A stretch of DNA of 64,000 nt. It comes from JBFLXB01 sp964570625 (GTDB taxonomy: Bacteria; Nitrospirota; Nitrospiria; 2-01-FULL-66-17). Below are positions 34,018 to 43,161 of this stretch, in pieces (the first letter of the stretch is position 1; every line of letters starts with the position of its first letter). The translations under genes and the position numbers were made by a program. The DNA is taken from NCBI GenBank assembly GCA_964570625.1, contig CAZMYW010000022.1, positions 10,742 to 74,741 on the forward strand, written 5' to 3'. The notes beneath the pieces were generated by a model, which saw only the letters and a list, made by a program, of their open reading frames with translations, was not told the DNA's origin and ran no database searches.

Positions 34018-35460
34018 ATGGAATTTTCGTGGGTACAACTGATGGCGATCGCTCCGGAGCTGGTGTTGACCATCGGCGCGTGCGCTCTTCTGCTGTTCGA
34101 TCTGGTCATTCCGAAGGACCAGAAGGACAAATTGGGGTACTTCGCGATCGGAGTCTTGTTGATCGCCGGTTACGGGACCTGGAAGCTCGCGGACATGGAG
34201 ACGGACGTGTTCTCCGGCATGTTCATCTTGGACCCGTATTCGGCGTACTTCAAGGTGTTGGTCTACCTCGCGGGGGTGCTCACGATCCTGCTCTCGATGA
34301 CCTATTTGGAGGTGGAGCGCATCCACCTGGGCGAATACCACGCCTTTATCTTGCTGGCGACCGCGGGCATGATGGTCATGGTGTCAGCCGGCGACCTGAT
34401 CATGATCTATCTCGGTCTGGAGTTGCTGTCGATCTCGCTGTACACCATGGCGGGCTTCAAGCGGCACGAGAGCCGGTCGGTCGAAGCCTCGGCTAAATAT
34501 TTGATCCTGGGGTCGTTTTCATCCGCCATCCTGTTGTACGGAATTTCGATCCTCTACGGGATCGCAGGGACTACGAATATCAAAGCGCTGGGGACGTTCT
34601 TCGCGCAGGGCTCGTTGGACAACCCGGGCCTGTTCATGAGCATGGGATTTCTGGTGGTGGGGTTCGGGTTCAAGGTCGCGGTGGTGCCGTTCCATATGTG
34701 GACGCCTGACGTGTACGAGGGCTTGCCCACGCCGGTCACGGCCTTCATGTCGGTGGCGCCCAAGGCCGCCAGCTTCGCGGTGTTTCTGCGCGTATTCGCG
34801 GAGTCCCTGGGCGCGTTCAAGGCCCACTGGCAACCGATCCTCATCACCCTCGCCGTCGCGACCATGATCATCGGCAACGTGGTGGCGGTGGTGCAAGACA
34901 ACATCAAACGGATGCTCGCCTACTCCTCGATCGCACACGCGGGCTACGCGCTCATCGGCATCATCGTGGGCGGCAGTCTCGGCACGATGAGTCTGATGTT
35001 GTACCTGATGATCTACGCGTTGATGAATCTGGGCGCCTTCGGGGTGGTCATCCTGCTTCGCAAGGGCACCGTGCGAGGGGAGCAGATCTCGGACTTCACG
35101 GGTCTCGCCAAGACGAATCCGGTCGCCGCATTGATCATGCTCATTTTCATGTTCTCACTCGCCGGTATTCCACCGACCGCGGGCTTCGTGGCGAAGTTCT
35201 ATCTGTTCATGGGCGCGGTGGAAGCGGGCTTGGTATGGCTCGCGGTGATCGGGGTGCTGCTGTCGGCCGTGTCCGCCTATTACTACCTGCGGGTAGTCAT
35301 GGTGATGTACATGCGCGAGCCAACTGGCCGGTTCGACCTCGCCACGTCCCCCGCCACGCAGTTCGCCCTGGTCGTCACCACCGCAGCGGTCCTCTTCTTC
35401 GGTGTCTACCCCACACCTCTGATCGACTACACTAAGGCCTCGATCCTGCAAACGCCGTAG
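34018..35460 (+). CDS. nuoN: NADH-quinone oxidoreductase subunit N
   Basis: Seen: 480 residues, ATG behind GAGGGG. ND2 motifs: YLGLELLSISLYTMAGFKR, SVEASAKYLILGSFSSAILLYG (positions about 155-177), KVAVVPFHMWTPDVYEGLPTP and RMLAYSSIAHAGYALIG. Known: the third antiporter-like subunit. It is the last gene of the operon; family B repeat copy 2 begins 4 bases after the stop. Confidence 0.97.
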   Translation: MEFSWVQLMAIAPELVLTIGACALLLFDLVIPKDQKDKLGYFAIGVLLIAGYGTWKLADMETDVFSGMFILDPYSAYFKVLVYLAGVLTILLSMTYLEVERIHLGEYHAFILLATAGMMVMVSAGDLIMIYLGLELLSISLYTMAGFKRHESRSVEASAKYLILGSFSSAILLYGISILYGIAGTTNIKALGTFFAQGSLDNPGLFMSMGFLVVGFGFKVAVVPFHMWTPDVYEGLPTPVTAFMSVAPKAASFAVFLRVFAESLGAFKAHWQPILITLAVATMIIGNVVAVVQDNIKRMLAYSSIAHAGYALIGIIVGGSLGTMSLMLYLMIYALMNLGAFGVVILLRKGTVRGEQISDFTGLAKTNPVAALIMLIFMFSLAGIPPTAGFVAKFYLFMGAVEAGLVWLAVIGVLLSAVSAYYYLRVVMVMYMREPTGRFDLATSPATQFALVVTTAAVLFFGVYPTPLIDYTKASILQTP

Positions 35461-35463
35461 TGC

Positions 35464-35639
35464 GCTGCTGAAAAAGTCCATCCGCGGCGTTGCTGCGCCA
35501 TCCGTAGGGATGGTCGATCGATAGCCGCTCCTGCGGAGCGGTGCGGATTCTCGGTTGTCGCTGCGGCCTTGCGACCCTCCGCTAAAAAATGAACTGCTGG
35601 AAGTCCCCGAAGGGGGCGGCTGGAGCTTTTTGAGCAGCC
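35464..35639 (+). repeat. Intergenic palindromic repeat, family B, copy 2
   Basis: 176 bp right after nuoN: GCTGCTGAAAAAGTCC at the left and GGAGCTTTTTGAGCAGCC at the right form inverted ends. Opposite orientation to the copy at 8606. It lies between convergent genes and may also act as a bidirectional transcription end through its hairpin; that is inference. Confidence 0.8.
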
Positions 35640-35647
35640 CACGTGTA

Positions 35648-37309
35648 TCAGTTCACGATTTTGTGGGAAGGGTAGTTCGGGTCGATCGCGAGAATCTTCT
35701 GGTAGCGTGCCCGCGCCTCATCCGTCTTGCCCATGCGTTCGAGTAATGTCGCGGCGCGTTCGATGAGACCGATCGCCCATGGTTCGTCCGGCACGCCCTG
35801 CTCGTAAGCGGCCAGCGCGAGGTCCCACTGGCGGGTTCGTTCGTAGGCGTTCCCGAGGTTGAGCCGTGCGTTGAGGAACCTGGGGCTGAGACGAACCGCG
35901 GTCGTAAATTCTTCAATGGCGCGGTTCAAGTCGCCCAGTTGAGCGTACGCGACGCCCAAGTAGTTGTGCGTGACCGGGAAATCCGGGGCGAGCGCGACCG
36001 ATGCCTCGAACGCCTCGCGGGCGTTGGTGGTTTCTCCGCGTTCCATCCACCGCAGCGCCTGATGGTTACGGGCCAACACGCTCCCGGGATAACGATCGAG
36101 CGTGTGCGCCCACACGCGGTCGGCGTTCCTCCACACCGCGGTGCGCGCCATATCCGACGCCACGGACGCGATGACCAATGCCACCATGACGGTTGCAGCG
36201 CCAACTCGGAGCATCGGACGAGGGGCAAACACGTGTTGGAGCCGTTGGATCAGTCCACCCGCGACCCACGCTAACCCGATGCCGGCCAAGTACACGCGGT
36301 GGTCCTGGTAGAGCGTGAGCCGACTCACCCAGGGGAGGGCGGCGAGGGGTAACAGCGAGGTCCAGAACCATGCGACGCACCAGCCAATTCGACGGTCCCA
36401 TCGCCACAGGACCGCGGTCGCCACGGCCGCGGTGAGGGCTCCGGCGATGAGGAGCGCGCCCTCGACGCGAGTGATCGTCCACGGCCACCCGTGGTCCACG
36501 GCCGACCCGATCGGGACGAACCACGACCAGAACGACGTCACGAACAGTTTGATCGCGAACAGGATCGGCTGGGCGACGCCGTCTCCGATAGCGCCAGCAG
36601 GGGGGCTCCCGGCGAGGACCACGGTTCGCCATGCCAGATACGCGGCGACGAGCCCCCACCAGGGCAGCGAGCGTCGGACGCTCACGCGCCAGGGGTGGCC
36701 TGCATCCGAGGTCAGCTGATCCCAGATAATGATCAGCAGCGGCAGGATCACCAGGCTTTCTTTGACGCCCAATGCGAACAGCCCTAGGACGAGGGCTCCG
36801 GCAGTGCGCCCGAGCCCTGCGGGGCGGCGGTCCGAGGGTTGCGATACGGCGAGCGCCGCCAGGGCGAATGCGGTGCTCAGCAGCGAGGAGCGGGCCGAGA
36901 TGTAGTTGACGGCCTCGGCGTTGATCGGGTGCAGCGCCACGATAGCCGCCGCGGCGAACGCGCTCCACGGGTGACGCCACACGCGCAACGCCAACAGGTA
37001 GACCAACCACGACGCGCAGAGGTGGATGACGAGGTTGGTGGCGTGAGGTCCCGCCGGCCGACGGCCCCATAACGCCACGTCGACGGCGAAGCTTGCCACC
37101 AGCACGGGCCGGTAGTTGACGTCTTGGAGCGCGCTGCCCGTCTCCGGTTCCGTAAACCACCGAGAGGCGGACCACAGGGAATCGAGCGCCGGATTGTTGA
37201 CGATCGTATGGGCGTCGTCCCAGACGAATCCGTTCCGGAGCACGCCGTGATAAGCGAGGACCGTCACGAGCAGGAGGACGACGAGGGCGGCGCGATGAAG
37301 GCGGGTCAT
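35648..37309 (-). CDS. Membrane protein with GT-C-like domain and C-terminal TPRs (TMTC-like)
   Basis: Seen: 553 residues from ATG 37309, the Met directly before the first membrane helix (LVVLLLVTVLAYHGVL). The first luminal loop has VWDDAHTIVNNPALDS and NYRPVLVASFAVDVALWG; HPINAEAVNYISARSSLLS follows. About ten helices, then three TPR units (LRWMERGETTNAREAFEASV, YAQLGDLNRAIEEFTTAV, YERTRQWDLALAAYEQG). Known: TMTC-type proteins combine a GT-C glycosyltransferase fold with TPRs, and the eukaryotic ones O-mannosylate proteins. Inference: a lipid-linked-sugar transferase acting in the periplasm. The DD pair in VWDDA would be the catalytic acid site. It lies 20 bases downstream of the phosphatase gene. 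Confidence 0.75.
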   Translation of the reverse strand: MTRLHRAALVVLLLVTVLAYHGVLRNGFVWDDAHTIVNNPALDSLWSASRWFTEPETGSALQDVNYRPVLVASFAVDVALWGRRPAGPHATNLVIHLCASWLVYLLALRVWRHPWSAFAAAAIVALHPINAEAVNYISARSSLLSTAFALAALAVSQPSDRRPAGLGRTAGALVLGLFALGVKESLVILPLLIIIWDQLTSDAGHPWRVSVRRSLPWWGLVAAYLAWRTVVLAGSPPAGAIGDGVAQPILFAIKLFVTSFWSWFVPIGSAVDHGWPWTITRVEGALLIAGALTAAVATAVLWRWDRRIGWCVAWFWTSLLPLAALPWVSRLTLYQDHRVYLAGIGLAWVAGGLIQRLQHVFAPRPMLRVGAATVMVALVIASVASDMARTAVWRNADRVWAHTLDRYPGSVLARNHQALRWMERGETTNAREAFEASVALAPDFPVTHNYLGVAYAQLGDLNRAIEEFTTAVRLSPRFLNARLNLGNAYERTRQWDLALAAYEQGVPDEPWAIGLIERAATLLERMGKTDEARARYQKILAIDPNYPSHKIVN

Positions 37310-37328
37310 CGACCGACAAGAAGACGAG

Positions 37329-38174
37329 TCAACGCCGCTGGTCCCGTGTGGCGGCGTACCGTTTGGCGTGGGCCTGGGCTTCAGCGAATAATCGTTGTTC
37401 GATCTCCGGAGTCCGCGCGACGATGAACGGCGGAAGCGGCTGATTGATGGCTGGGGTGATGTGATCACGCTCGTCCAGAAAACGCGGCGAAAAGCCGGCA
37501 GCCGCTAACACGCCGAATCCGCCGACGATATCCCACGGGTTCTTTCGCGTCACGCTCACCACCGCGTCGGCTTCGCCGTAGGCCACGAGGGCGAGCTTGT
37601 ACGCGATGCTCCCGACGGCGGTCAGGGGGAGGTCGGGTCGCCATCCTGCGAACCGATTGCGTGAGAGATCGGTTCGGCTGACTAATATCTGGAGACTGGT
37701 GGACTTGGCGCGCGCGCCGGGCAGGAGGCACGTTTCGGCCGGCCGACAACCGGTGGTGACGGCGCCGGCCATGATCACTCCGCTGGGAGGATGCGCGATG
37801 ACCCCGGCGACTACGCGGTGCTCCCACACCAGGCCGATCGACACCGCGTATTCGGGAAGGCCTTCGACAAATTCGCGGGTGCCGTCGATGGGATCGACGA
37901 CCCAGGTGAACGCGCCCTGAGTCGAATCCACCAGGCTTTCTTCCGACAACCACCCGTCGTCTGGAAACCGCGCGTCTTTGGCGGATCGGATGATCCGGTC
38001 GGCCGCCCGGTCGGCGTCGGTGACCCAGTCGTTGGGCCGCTTCTCCTCCGCGACGAATCGGTCGCGAAGCGCCCACACGGACCGGGCGGCGTGGCGCGCG
38101 ACGTCTTCCATCACGGTGAGTCGAGTTTCTACCGCCTCCCTCCAGAAGGGTGAGGCGTCATCGGTGTCGACCAT
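37329..38174 (-). CDS. Inositol-monophosphatase-family phosphatase (CysQ-like possible)
   Basis: Seen: 281 residues from ATG 38174 (AGGA upstream; 38201 is the longer option). The family signature is DPIDGTREFVEGLPEYAVSI with the second metal motif WDIVGGFGVLAAAG; an SEES segment supplies a further acid. Known: lithium-sensitive Mg-dependent phosphatases acting on inositol phosphate, fructose bisphosphate, histidinol phosphate or PAP (CysQ). Inference: WLSEES and REFVEG resemble the CysQ/PAP group, but the window's sulfate route uses an APS-type reductase that makes no PAP, so the substrate remains open. Confidence 0.85.
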   Translation of the reverse strand: MVDTDDASPFWREAVETRLTVMEDVARHAARSVWALRDRFVAEEKRPNDWVTDADRAADRIIRSAKDARFPDDGWLSEESLVDSTQGAFTWVVDPIDGTREFVEGLPEYAVSIGLVWEHRVVAGVIAHPPSGVIMAGAVTTGCRPAETCLLPGARAKSTSLQILVSRTDLSRNRFAGWRPDLPLTAVGSIAYKLALVAYGEADAVVSVTRKNPWDIVGGFGVLAAAGFSPRFLDERDHITPAINQPLPPFIVARTPEIEQRLFAEAQAHAKRYAATRDQRR

Positions 38175-38307
38175 CGGCGATCCTGGTGGGGGCGCAATCA
38201 CAATCGGGCTTCAGCGTGGTGCGTGCATCATCGCATTGATCGTGTGAGAAGACAACCGGCGTTCGCCTAGACGGGCAAAACCATGCTGTGTTAGGATGAA
38301 TTCCCCG

Positions 38308-39432
38308 ATGCCTGAGAATCCGCTGCTCATTATCGCCGCCAGCGAAACCGACTCCAATCTCTACTATGCCACGCGGTTTCTCGCCCCCGACGCGTTCGTC
38401 TACCTGCGCGATCGCGGCCAGTCGATCATGCTGATGAGCGACTTGGAGATGGACCGCGCCAAAGCGCAGGCCAAAGTCGACACCGTGTTGTCGTACACGA
38501 CGTATGAAGAACGCGCCAAGGCCGGGATGAGCGAGCGACCGCGAACCGTGCACGCGGTCCACGAGCTATTGCGCGAGCGAAGCATCAAGGCGTTCGACGT
38601 GCCCGCGAACTTTCCGATCGAATACGCAGACCTGTTTCGAGGGATGGGCTACGCGATTGCGGTGCGACCTGACCCCCTGTTCCCCGAGCGAGTGTTGAAG
38701 GCATCGTACGAAGTGGAGGCGATCTCCGCCGCCCAGCGGGCGGTTGAAGAGGCCGTGGCCGCTGCGATGAAGACGTTGCGGGACGCGGACGTTCGCAAGG
38801 GGCTGTTGTACGTGGGCGGTGAGGTGCTCACGTCCGAGCGAATCAAGCAGATCATCAACGTCAAACTGATGGAGCGCGACTGCGTGGCGCAACACACGAT
38901 CGTGGCATGCGGCCTCGATGCGTGTGATCCGCACAACGAAGGCTCGGGCCCGCTGCTCGCCAACCAGGCGATCATCTTCGACGTGTTCCCTCGATCCAGC
39001 CGCAGCCGATATTTTGCGGATATGAGCCGCACCGTGGTCAAGGGTCGCGCGACCGACGGCATGAAGCGGCTGTATGACACCGTGCTCGACGCCCAAGAGT
39101 GGGGGGCGGCGGAGGTGAAGGCCGGCGTGAACGGCCGAGCCATTCACGAAGGGATCTGCGAGCGATTCAAGAGCCAGGGGTATGAGACCGGCCTCAAGGA
39201 CGGCCGGATGCAGGGATTCTTTCACGGGACCGGCCACGGCGTGGGAATCGACATCCACGAAGCCCCGCGCGTGAGCAGGGTCGATCACGCCCTGCAGGTC
39301 GGGGAGGTCGTCACGATCGAACCGGGACTATACTATCCGTCCATCGGCGCCGCGCGGATCGAAGACATGGTGCTCGTGACCGCGGACGGCGGCGTGAACC
39401 TCACGCGCTTCTCCAAAGAGCTCGAACTGTAA
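38308..39432 (+). CDS. M24-family Xaa-Pro aminopeptidase
   Basis: Seen: 374 residues from ATG 38308 (TTAGGA about 11 bases upstream; ATG 38296 is possible). The N-terminal creatinase-like domain is about 1-125. The C-terminal pita-bread domain has the five metal ligands: Asp in IFDVFPR, Asp in FADMSRT, His in FFHGTGHGVGIDIHEAP, Glu in TIEPGLYY and Glu in ARIEDMVL. Known: two-metal peptidases that cleave before proline. FDVFPR in place of the usual D-x-G spacing is a subgroup trait. Divergent from the phosphatase gene. Confidence 0.88.
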   Translation: MPENPLLIIAASETDSNLYYATRFLAPDAFVYLRDRGQSIMLMSDLEMDRAKAQAKVDTVLSYTTYEERAKAGMSERPRTVHAVHELLRERSIKAFDVPANFPIEYADLFRGMGYAIAVRPDPLFPERVLKASYEVEAISAAQRAVEEAVAAAMKTLRDADVRKGLLYVGGEVLTSERIKQIINVKLMERDCVAQHTIVACGLDACDPHNEGSGPLLANQAIIFDVFPRSSRSRYFADMSRTVVKGRATDGMKRLYDTVLDAQEWGAAEVKAGVNGRAIHEGICERFKSQGYETGLKDGRMQGFFHGTGHGVGIDIHEAPRVSRVDHALQVGEVVTIEPGLYYPSIGAARIEDMVLVTADGGVNLTRFSKELEL

Positions 39433-39433
39433 A

Positions 39434-39557
39434 GAGCCTGTCCATGAGCGGCCATCTGCGGCGTTGCCGCTGTGCATCCGGTGCTCACGTACGCACACAG
39501 TACGCTGCGCTCCGGTGCTCGCGGCGCCTGGCATCTGGCGCGCGCCTGAACAGGCTC
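39434..39557 (+). repeat. Intergenic palindromic repeat, family A, copy 5
   Basis: 124 bp starting 2 bases after the peptidase stop, with GAGCCTGTCCATGA and CCTGAACAGGCTC ends. Confidence 0.85.
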
Positions 39558-39585
39558 GCCCGACGAACCGTCGGGCGAGGGGATA

Positions 39586-40062
39586 ATGAGAGTGGCACCC
39601 GCGTGCTCTGAAAAGACCGTAGCCGAGTCGGCGTCGGAGATGGTCCAAGTGGTGTTGCCCAACGACACCAACCCGCTGGGCAACGTGCTGGGCGGCCGTG
39701 TGATGCATTGGATCGACCTGGTCGGCGCCATCGTGGCGTATCGCCACTGCCACGGGCCGATCGTGACCGTGTCGATCGATCGCCTGGATTTTCGGCATCC
39801 CATCAAACTGGGAGAAATCGCGCTGCTGAAGGCGCGTCTGATCTACGTCGGAAAGACCTCGATGGAAGTCTTCGTCGACGTGTTCGTCGACGACCCTCCG
39901 AGCGGCACCCGGAAGCAGACCAGCACGGCGCGCGTCACGTACGTGGCGATCGACAAGAAGGGACGCCCGGTTCCGGTCCCGGGCCTGCGTCTGACGTCGG
40001 ATGAGGAGCGCCGTCTGTTCGATGAGGCGTTCGCTCGACGCCAGGCCGAGGGCCGCGCCTGA
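39586..40062 (+). CDS. Acyl-CoA thioesterase, hotdog fold (YciA/BACH-like)
   Basis: Seen: 158 residues, ATG behind GAGGGG. Hotdog signature NPLGNVLGGRVMHWIDLVGA with the catalytic Asp, then VSIDRLDFRHPIKLGEIALLKARLIYVGKTSMEVFVDVF (positions about 62-100). Known: hydrolyses acyl-CoA thioesters in the cytoplasm; hexameric in YciA. Specificity is unknown. It precedes the frdB-hdrB pair but shows no functional link. Confidence 0.9.
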   Translation: MRVAPACSEKTVAESASEMVQVVLPNDTNPLGNVLGGRVMHWIDLVGAIVAYRHCHGPIVTVSIDRLDFRHPIKLGEIALLKARLIYVGKTSMEVFVDVFVDDPPSGTRKQTSTARVTYVAIDKKGRPVPVPGLRLTSDEERRLFDEAFARRQAEGRA

Positions 40063-40116
40063 GACGCGTGGGATTCCGTTTTCCGGATTCTCGGCTATCC
40101 TGTTCCGGGTAACGCC

Positions 40117-41061
40117 ATGCGCGCCACCTTTCAAGTCCAGAAGTTCGACCCCGAAACCGACGACGGCCCACGCTTGCGCGAGTATCATCTCGACGTGGCA
40201 TGGCGCGGGAACACCGTCCTCGACGCGCTCTTTCAAATCAAACACGAGATAGACGGCTCGCTGACCTTCCGCGCCTCGTGCCGGAGCGCGATCTGCGGGT
40301 CCTGTCCGATGGTCATCAACGGCCGCGAGCGGCTCGCCTGCCAGACACTGGTCGCCGACGAAATCGACCACTACGGGCGGGTGGAGGTACGGCCGTTGCG
40401 ACAGATGCGGGTCATCAAAGATCTGGCCGTGGAACTCGCTCCCTTCTGGAACAAAGTCCGCGCCATCACGCCGTACCTGACCCCGAAGCCCGATCGCGAA
40501 CACGCGGTGTCCCCCCGAGGCGGCGAAGACGGATTCCACAACGTGGACGCCTGTATCTTGTGCGGGGCGTGTGTGTCGGCCTGTTCGAGCCTGGAGGTCT
40601 CGCCGGGGTTTCTGGGACCGGCCGCGCTGGCCAAGGCGTATCGGTTCGTTGCCGACCCGCGCGAGGGTGGGACGAGCGATCGATTGGAGGCACTGACCCG
40701 AGAACACGGGATCTGGGATTGCGTACGGTGCAATCTGTGCGTCGAGGTGTGCCCCAAAGACGTGAAACCGATGGAGGCGATCATCCGTCTGCGCCGCGAA
40801 GCGCTGCGAACGGGTGTGACCGATCACCCCGGCGCCAGACACATCACCGCGTTCATGGAGATCGTCAAACACGAAGGCCGGCTCAACGAGGCGCGAATGC
40901 CGGTGGCCATGGTGTGGCCGAACCTGCGGCGGATGCTCGCCATCGTTCCCCTCGGACTCAGGATGTTCCTCAAGGGAAAAGTCCCGGGGTGGTTTCAGCG
41001 GCCGATCTCCGGCATTCGGGAAATTCGGCGATTGTTCGAGGCCAGGGAGACGTCGAAATGA
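40117..41061 (+). CDS. Succinate dehydrogenase/fumarate reductase iron-sulfur subunit
   Basis: Seen: 314 residues. N-terminal [2Fe-2S] site CRSAICGSCPMVINGRERLAC; then two ferredoxin-type motifs, CILCGACVSAC and CVRCNLCVEVCPKDVKP. Known: FrdB/SdhB passes electrons between the flavoprotein and the membrane or quinone partner. No flavoprotein gene (SdhA) lies in the window. The next gene, overlapping by ATGA, is an HdrB-like CCG protein, the arrangement of type E succinate:quinone reductases (SdhABE). Inference: part of a type-E complex used in an oxidative or reductive TCA cycle, with SdhA encoded elsewhere. A C-terminal extension (LRMFLKGKVPGWFQRPISG) may contact the membrane. Confidence 0.92.
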   Translation: MRATFQVQKFDPETDDGPRLREYHLDVAWRGNTVLDALFQIKHEIDGSLTFRASCRSAICGSCPMVINGRERLACQTLVADEIDHYGRVEVRPLRQMRVIKDLAVELAPFWNKVRAITPYLTPKPDREHAVSPRGGEDGFHNVDACILCGACVSACSSLEVSPGFLGPAALAKAYRFVADPREGGTSDRLEALTREHGIWDCVRCNLCVEVCPKDVKPMEAIIRLRREALRTGVTDHPGARHITAFMEIVKHEGRLNEARMPVAMVWPNLRRMLAIVPLGLRMFLKGKVPGWFQRPISGIREIRRLFEARETSK

Positions 41062-41942
41062 AATACGCGTTCTACACCGGGTGCGCGGCCAAAGGCGCGT
41101 GCCCCGAATTGTATCAGTCGGCGGTGAAAGTGGCCGGGTTGCTGGGTATCGAGTTGGATGAGATGAAGAGCGCGGCATGTTGCGGCGCGGGAGTGATCCA
41201 AGAAGGCGACCCTGACCTGGGCCTGGCGATCAACGCACGGACATTCGCCCAGGCGGAAGCCAAAGGCCTGCCGATGCTGACCATTTGCGGGACCTGCCAG
41301 GGCGTGTTGTCGAGCGCGAACAACACGCTCAAGGAGGACCCTGCCGCGCGCGACCGAGTCAACGCCATGTTGGCGCCCGACGGCATCGCGTACCAGGGCA
41401 CCGTCGACGTCAAACACTTTCTCTGGGTGTTGATTCAAGACGTGGGGCTGTCGAACCTTCGTCAGGCGGTCAAGCGTTCGCTGGCGGGGCTCCGCGTCGC
41501 GCCGTTTTACGGGTGTTATATCCTGCGCCCTTCCAAGAACCTGGGATTCGACGATCCGAACAACCCGACGTCGTTGGAGGAATTGATCATCGCGTTGGGC
41601 GGGGAGCGCATCGATTATAGCGGCCGGATCAAGTGCTGCGGCTTTCCGCTCGCGTTGGAGAACGAACCGATGGCGCTGGCCATGGGCGGAAACGCCATCG
41701 CCGAGGCGAAGCGCGAGGGCGCGGACTGCATGGTCACGCCGTGCCCGCTGTGCCACATGAGTTTGGACATCTACCAGGAACGCGCCGGCAAACAACGGGG
41801 TGAACGCCTGGATATGCCCGTGTTTCACCTGCCACAACTCGTGGGTCTGGCCCTCGGCCTCTCCGAGCAGGATCTGGGGTTGTCGCGGCACATGGTGCCG
41901 GTGGCCAAGGCCATGAAGGCACTCGCGTCACCGACCTCGTAA
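41058..41942 (+). CDS. HdrB/SdhE-like CCG-domain protein
   Basis: Seen: 294 residues; ATG overlaps the frdB TGA. Two cysteine-rich CCG domains: FYTGCAAKGACPE with AACCGAG and ICGTCQG, then FYGCYILRP with IKCCGFPLALE and CPLCHMSLD. Known: such domains bind unusual [4Fe-4S] clusters in heterodisulfide reductase HdrB and the membrane-attaching SdhE of type E succinate:quinone reductase. Inference: membrane-anchor or electron-transfer partner of the upstream FrdB-like protein. Both CCG motifs are complete, so it is probably active. Confidence 0.9.
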   Translation: MKYAFYTGCAAKGACPELYQSAVKVAGLLGIELDEMKSAACCGAGVIQEGDPDLGLAINARTFAQAEAKGLPMLTICGTCQGVLSSANNTLKEDPAARDRVNAMLAPDGIAYQGTVDVKHFLWVLIQDVGLSNLRQAVKRSLAGLRVAPFYGCYILRPSKNLGFDDPNNPTSLEELIIALGGERIDYSGRIKCCGFPLALENEPMALAMGGNAIAEAKREGADCMVTPCPLCHMSLDIYQERAGKQRGERLDMPVFHLPQLVGLALGLSEQDLGLSRHMVPVAKAMKALASPTS

Positions 41943-42010
41943 GGTAGTCCGTATCGCGGCGCAAGCCGCCGCCCTGGTTCCCTTGCAGAAGGCCGTGAAA
42001 GTGGGCTAAG

Positions 42011-42973
42011 ATGCGTGCTCTTGGCGTCATGGGGATGGGACGACGCAAAATCAGCGTGATCGGGGCCGGCAACGTAGGCGGAACCACCGCCCAACGGTTG
42101 GCGGAGCGCAACCTCGGGGATATCGTGTTGCTGGATATCAACGAAGGACTGGCCCAAGGCAAAGCGCTCGACATCATGGAGTCGGCGCCGATCGAGGGAT
42201 TCGACGTCCGGGTGACCGGAACCGCGAACTACGATGAGACGGCAGGGTCGCACCTGGTCGTGATCTCTTCGGGGGTTCCGCGTAAGCCGGGGATGAGCCG
42301 CGACGATCTGCTCCGCATCAACGCGGAAATCGTGCAGACCGTGGTCCGCGAGGTGGCCAAACGCTCACCCCAGACGATTCTTCTCATTGTGTCCAATCCA
42401 CTCGACGCGATGACGTACGTCGCGTTTCGCGAAAGCGGCTTCCCGAAGGAGCGGGTGATGGGCATGGCGGGCGCCTTGGACGCGGCGCGCCTGCGCGCGT
42501 TCATCGCGATGGAGCTGGGCGTGTCCGTGGACAATGTGCATGCCTTGGTGCTCGGCGGCCACGGCGACACGATGGTGCCCCTCATGCGATACACCACGGT
42601 GAACGGCATTCCGGTGGATCAATTGATCGCTCCCGATCGCATCGAGGCGCTCGTCAAACGCACGCGCGAAGGCGGCGCGGAGATTGTGAATCTCCTGAAA
42701 ACCGGCAGCGCGTTCTACGCGCCGTCGGCGGCCGCGGTCGAAATGGCGGAGGCGGTGTTGGCCGACCGCCACGCGGTGATTCCGAGCGCGGTATATTGCA
42801 CCGGCGAATACGGCATCCACGGTTTGTTCGTGGGCGTTCCGGCCCGACTCGGCGCGCAGGGCGTGGAGTCGATCGTTCAGGTGGACTTGTCAGCCTCCGA
42901 ACGCAGCTTGCTCGAACGGTCCGCCGCCGCGGTCCGAGAACTGTGCGACAAAGTTGACGCCGGCCGAAAATAG
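42011..42973 (+). CDS. mdh: Malate dehydrogenase
   Basis: Seen: 320 residues from ATG 42011 (internal ATGs at 42029 and 42035 may be the true start, which would put the Rossmann motif closer to the N-terminus). NAD site ISVIGAGNVGGTTAQRL, DINEGLAQGKALDI, SSGVPRKPGMSRDDLL, NPLDAMTYVA, substrate Arg in GALDAARLRAF and catalytic His in LGGHGDTMVPL. Known: LDH-like type MDH interconverts malate and oxaloacetate with NAD(H). It fits with the frdB-hdrB genes as a TCA segment. Confidence 0.94.
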   Translation: MRALGVMGMGRRKISVIGAGNVGGTTAQRLAERNLGDIVLLDINEGLAQGKALDIMESAPIEGFDVRVTGTANYDETAGSHLVVISSGVPRKPGMSRDDLLRINAEIVQTVVREVAKRSPQTILLIVSNPLDAMTYVAFRESGFPKERVMGMAGALDAARLRAFIAMELGVSVDNVHALVLGGHGDTMVPLMRYTTVNGIPVDQLIAPDRIEALVKRTREGGAEIVNLLKTGSAFYAPSAAAVEMAEAVLADRHAVIPSAVYCTGEYGIHGLFVGVPARLGAQGVESIVQVDLSASERSLLERSAAAVRELCDKVDAGRK

Positions 42974-43161
42974 GAAAAGTTTTGTCCCAGAAGGGCGGAG
43001 CCGTGAGTCGATCCCGGCGACACGCCCGTGTGAACGTGAGAGAACGCCTGTGGCATCGAGTTTGCTTGAATATCCACGTGAAGCGGTCTTATTCGCACGC
43101 GATGGTTTCGCCGGAACCCGTGTCGGGTTGGGTTCCGAGAAGGCCGCTCCCGGAGACGGGA

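Noticed and set aside
40200..41942. 580-codon frame ending as the HdrB-like protein
   Set aside because: The first 286 codons are the wrong frame over frdB; the true start is the ATG at 41058 in the ATGA overlap.
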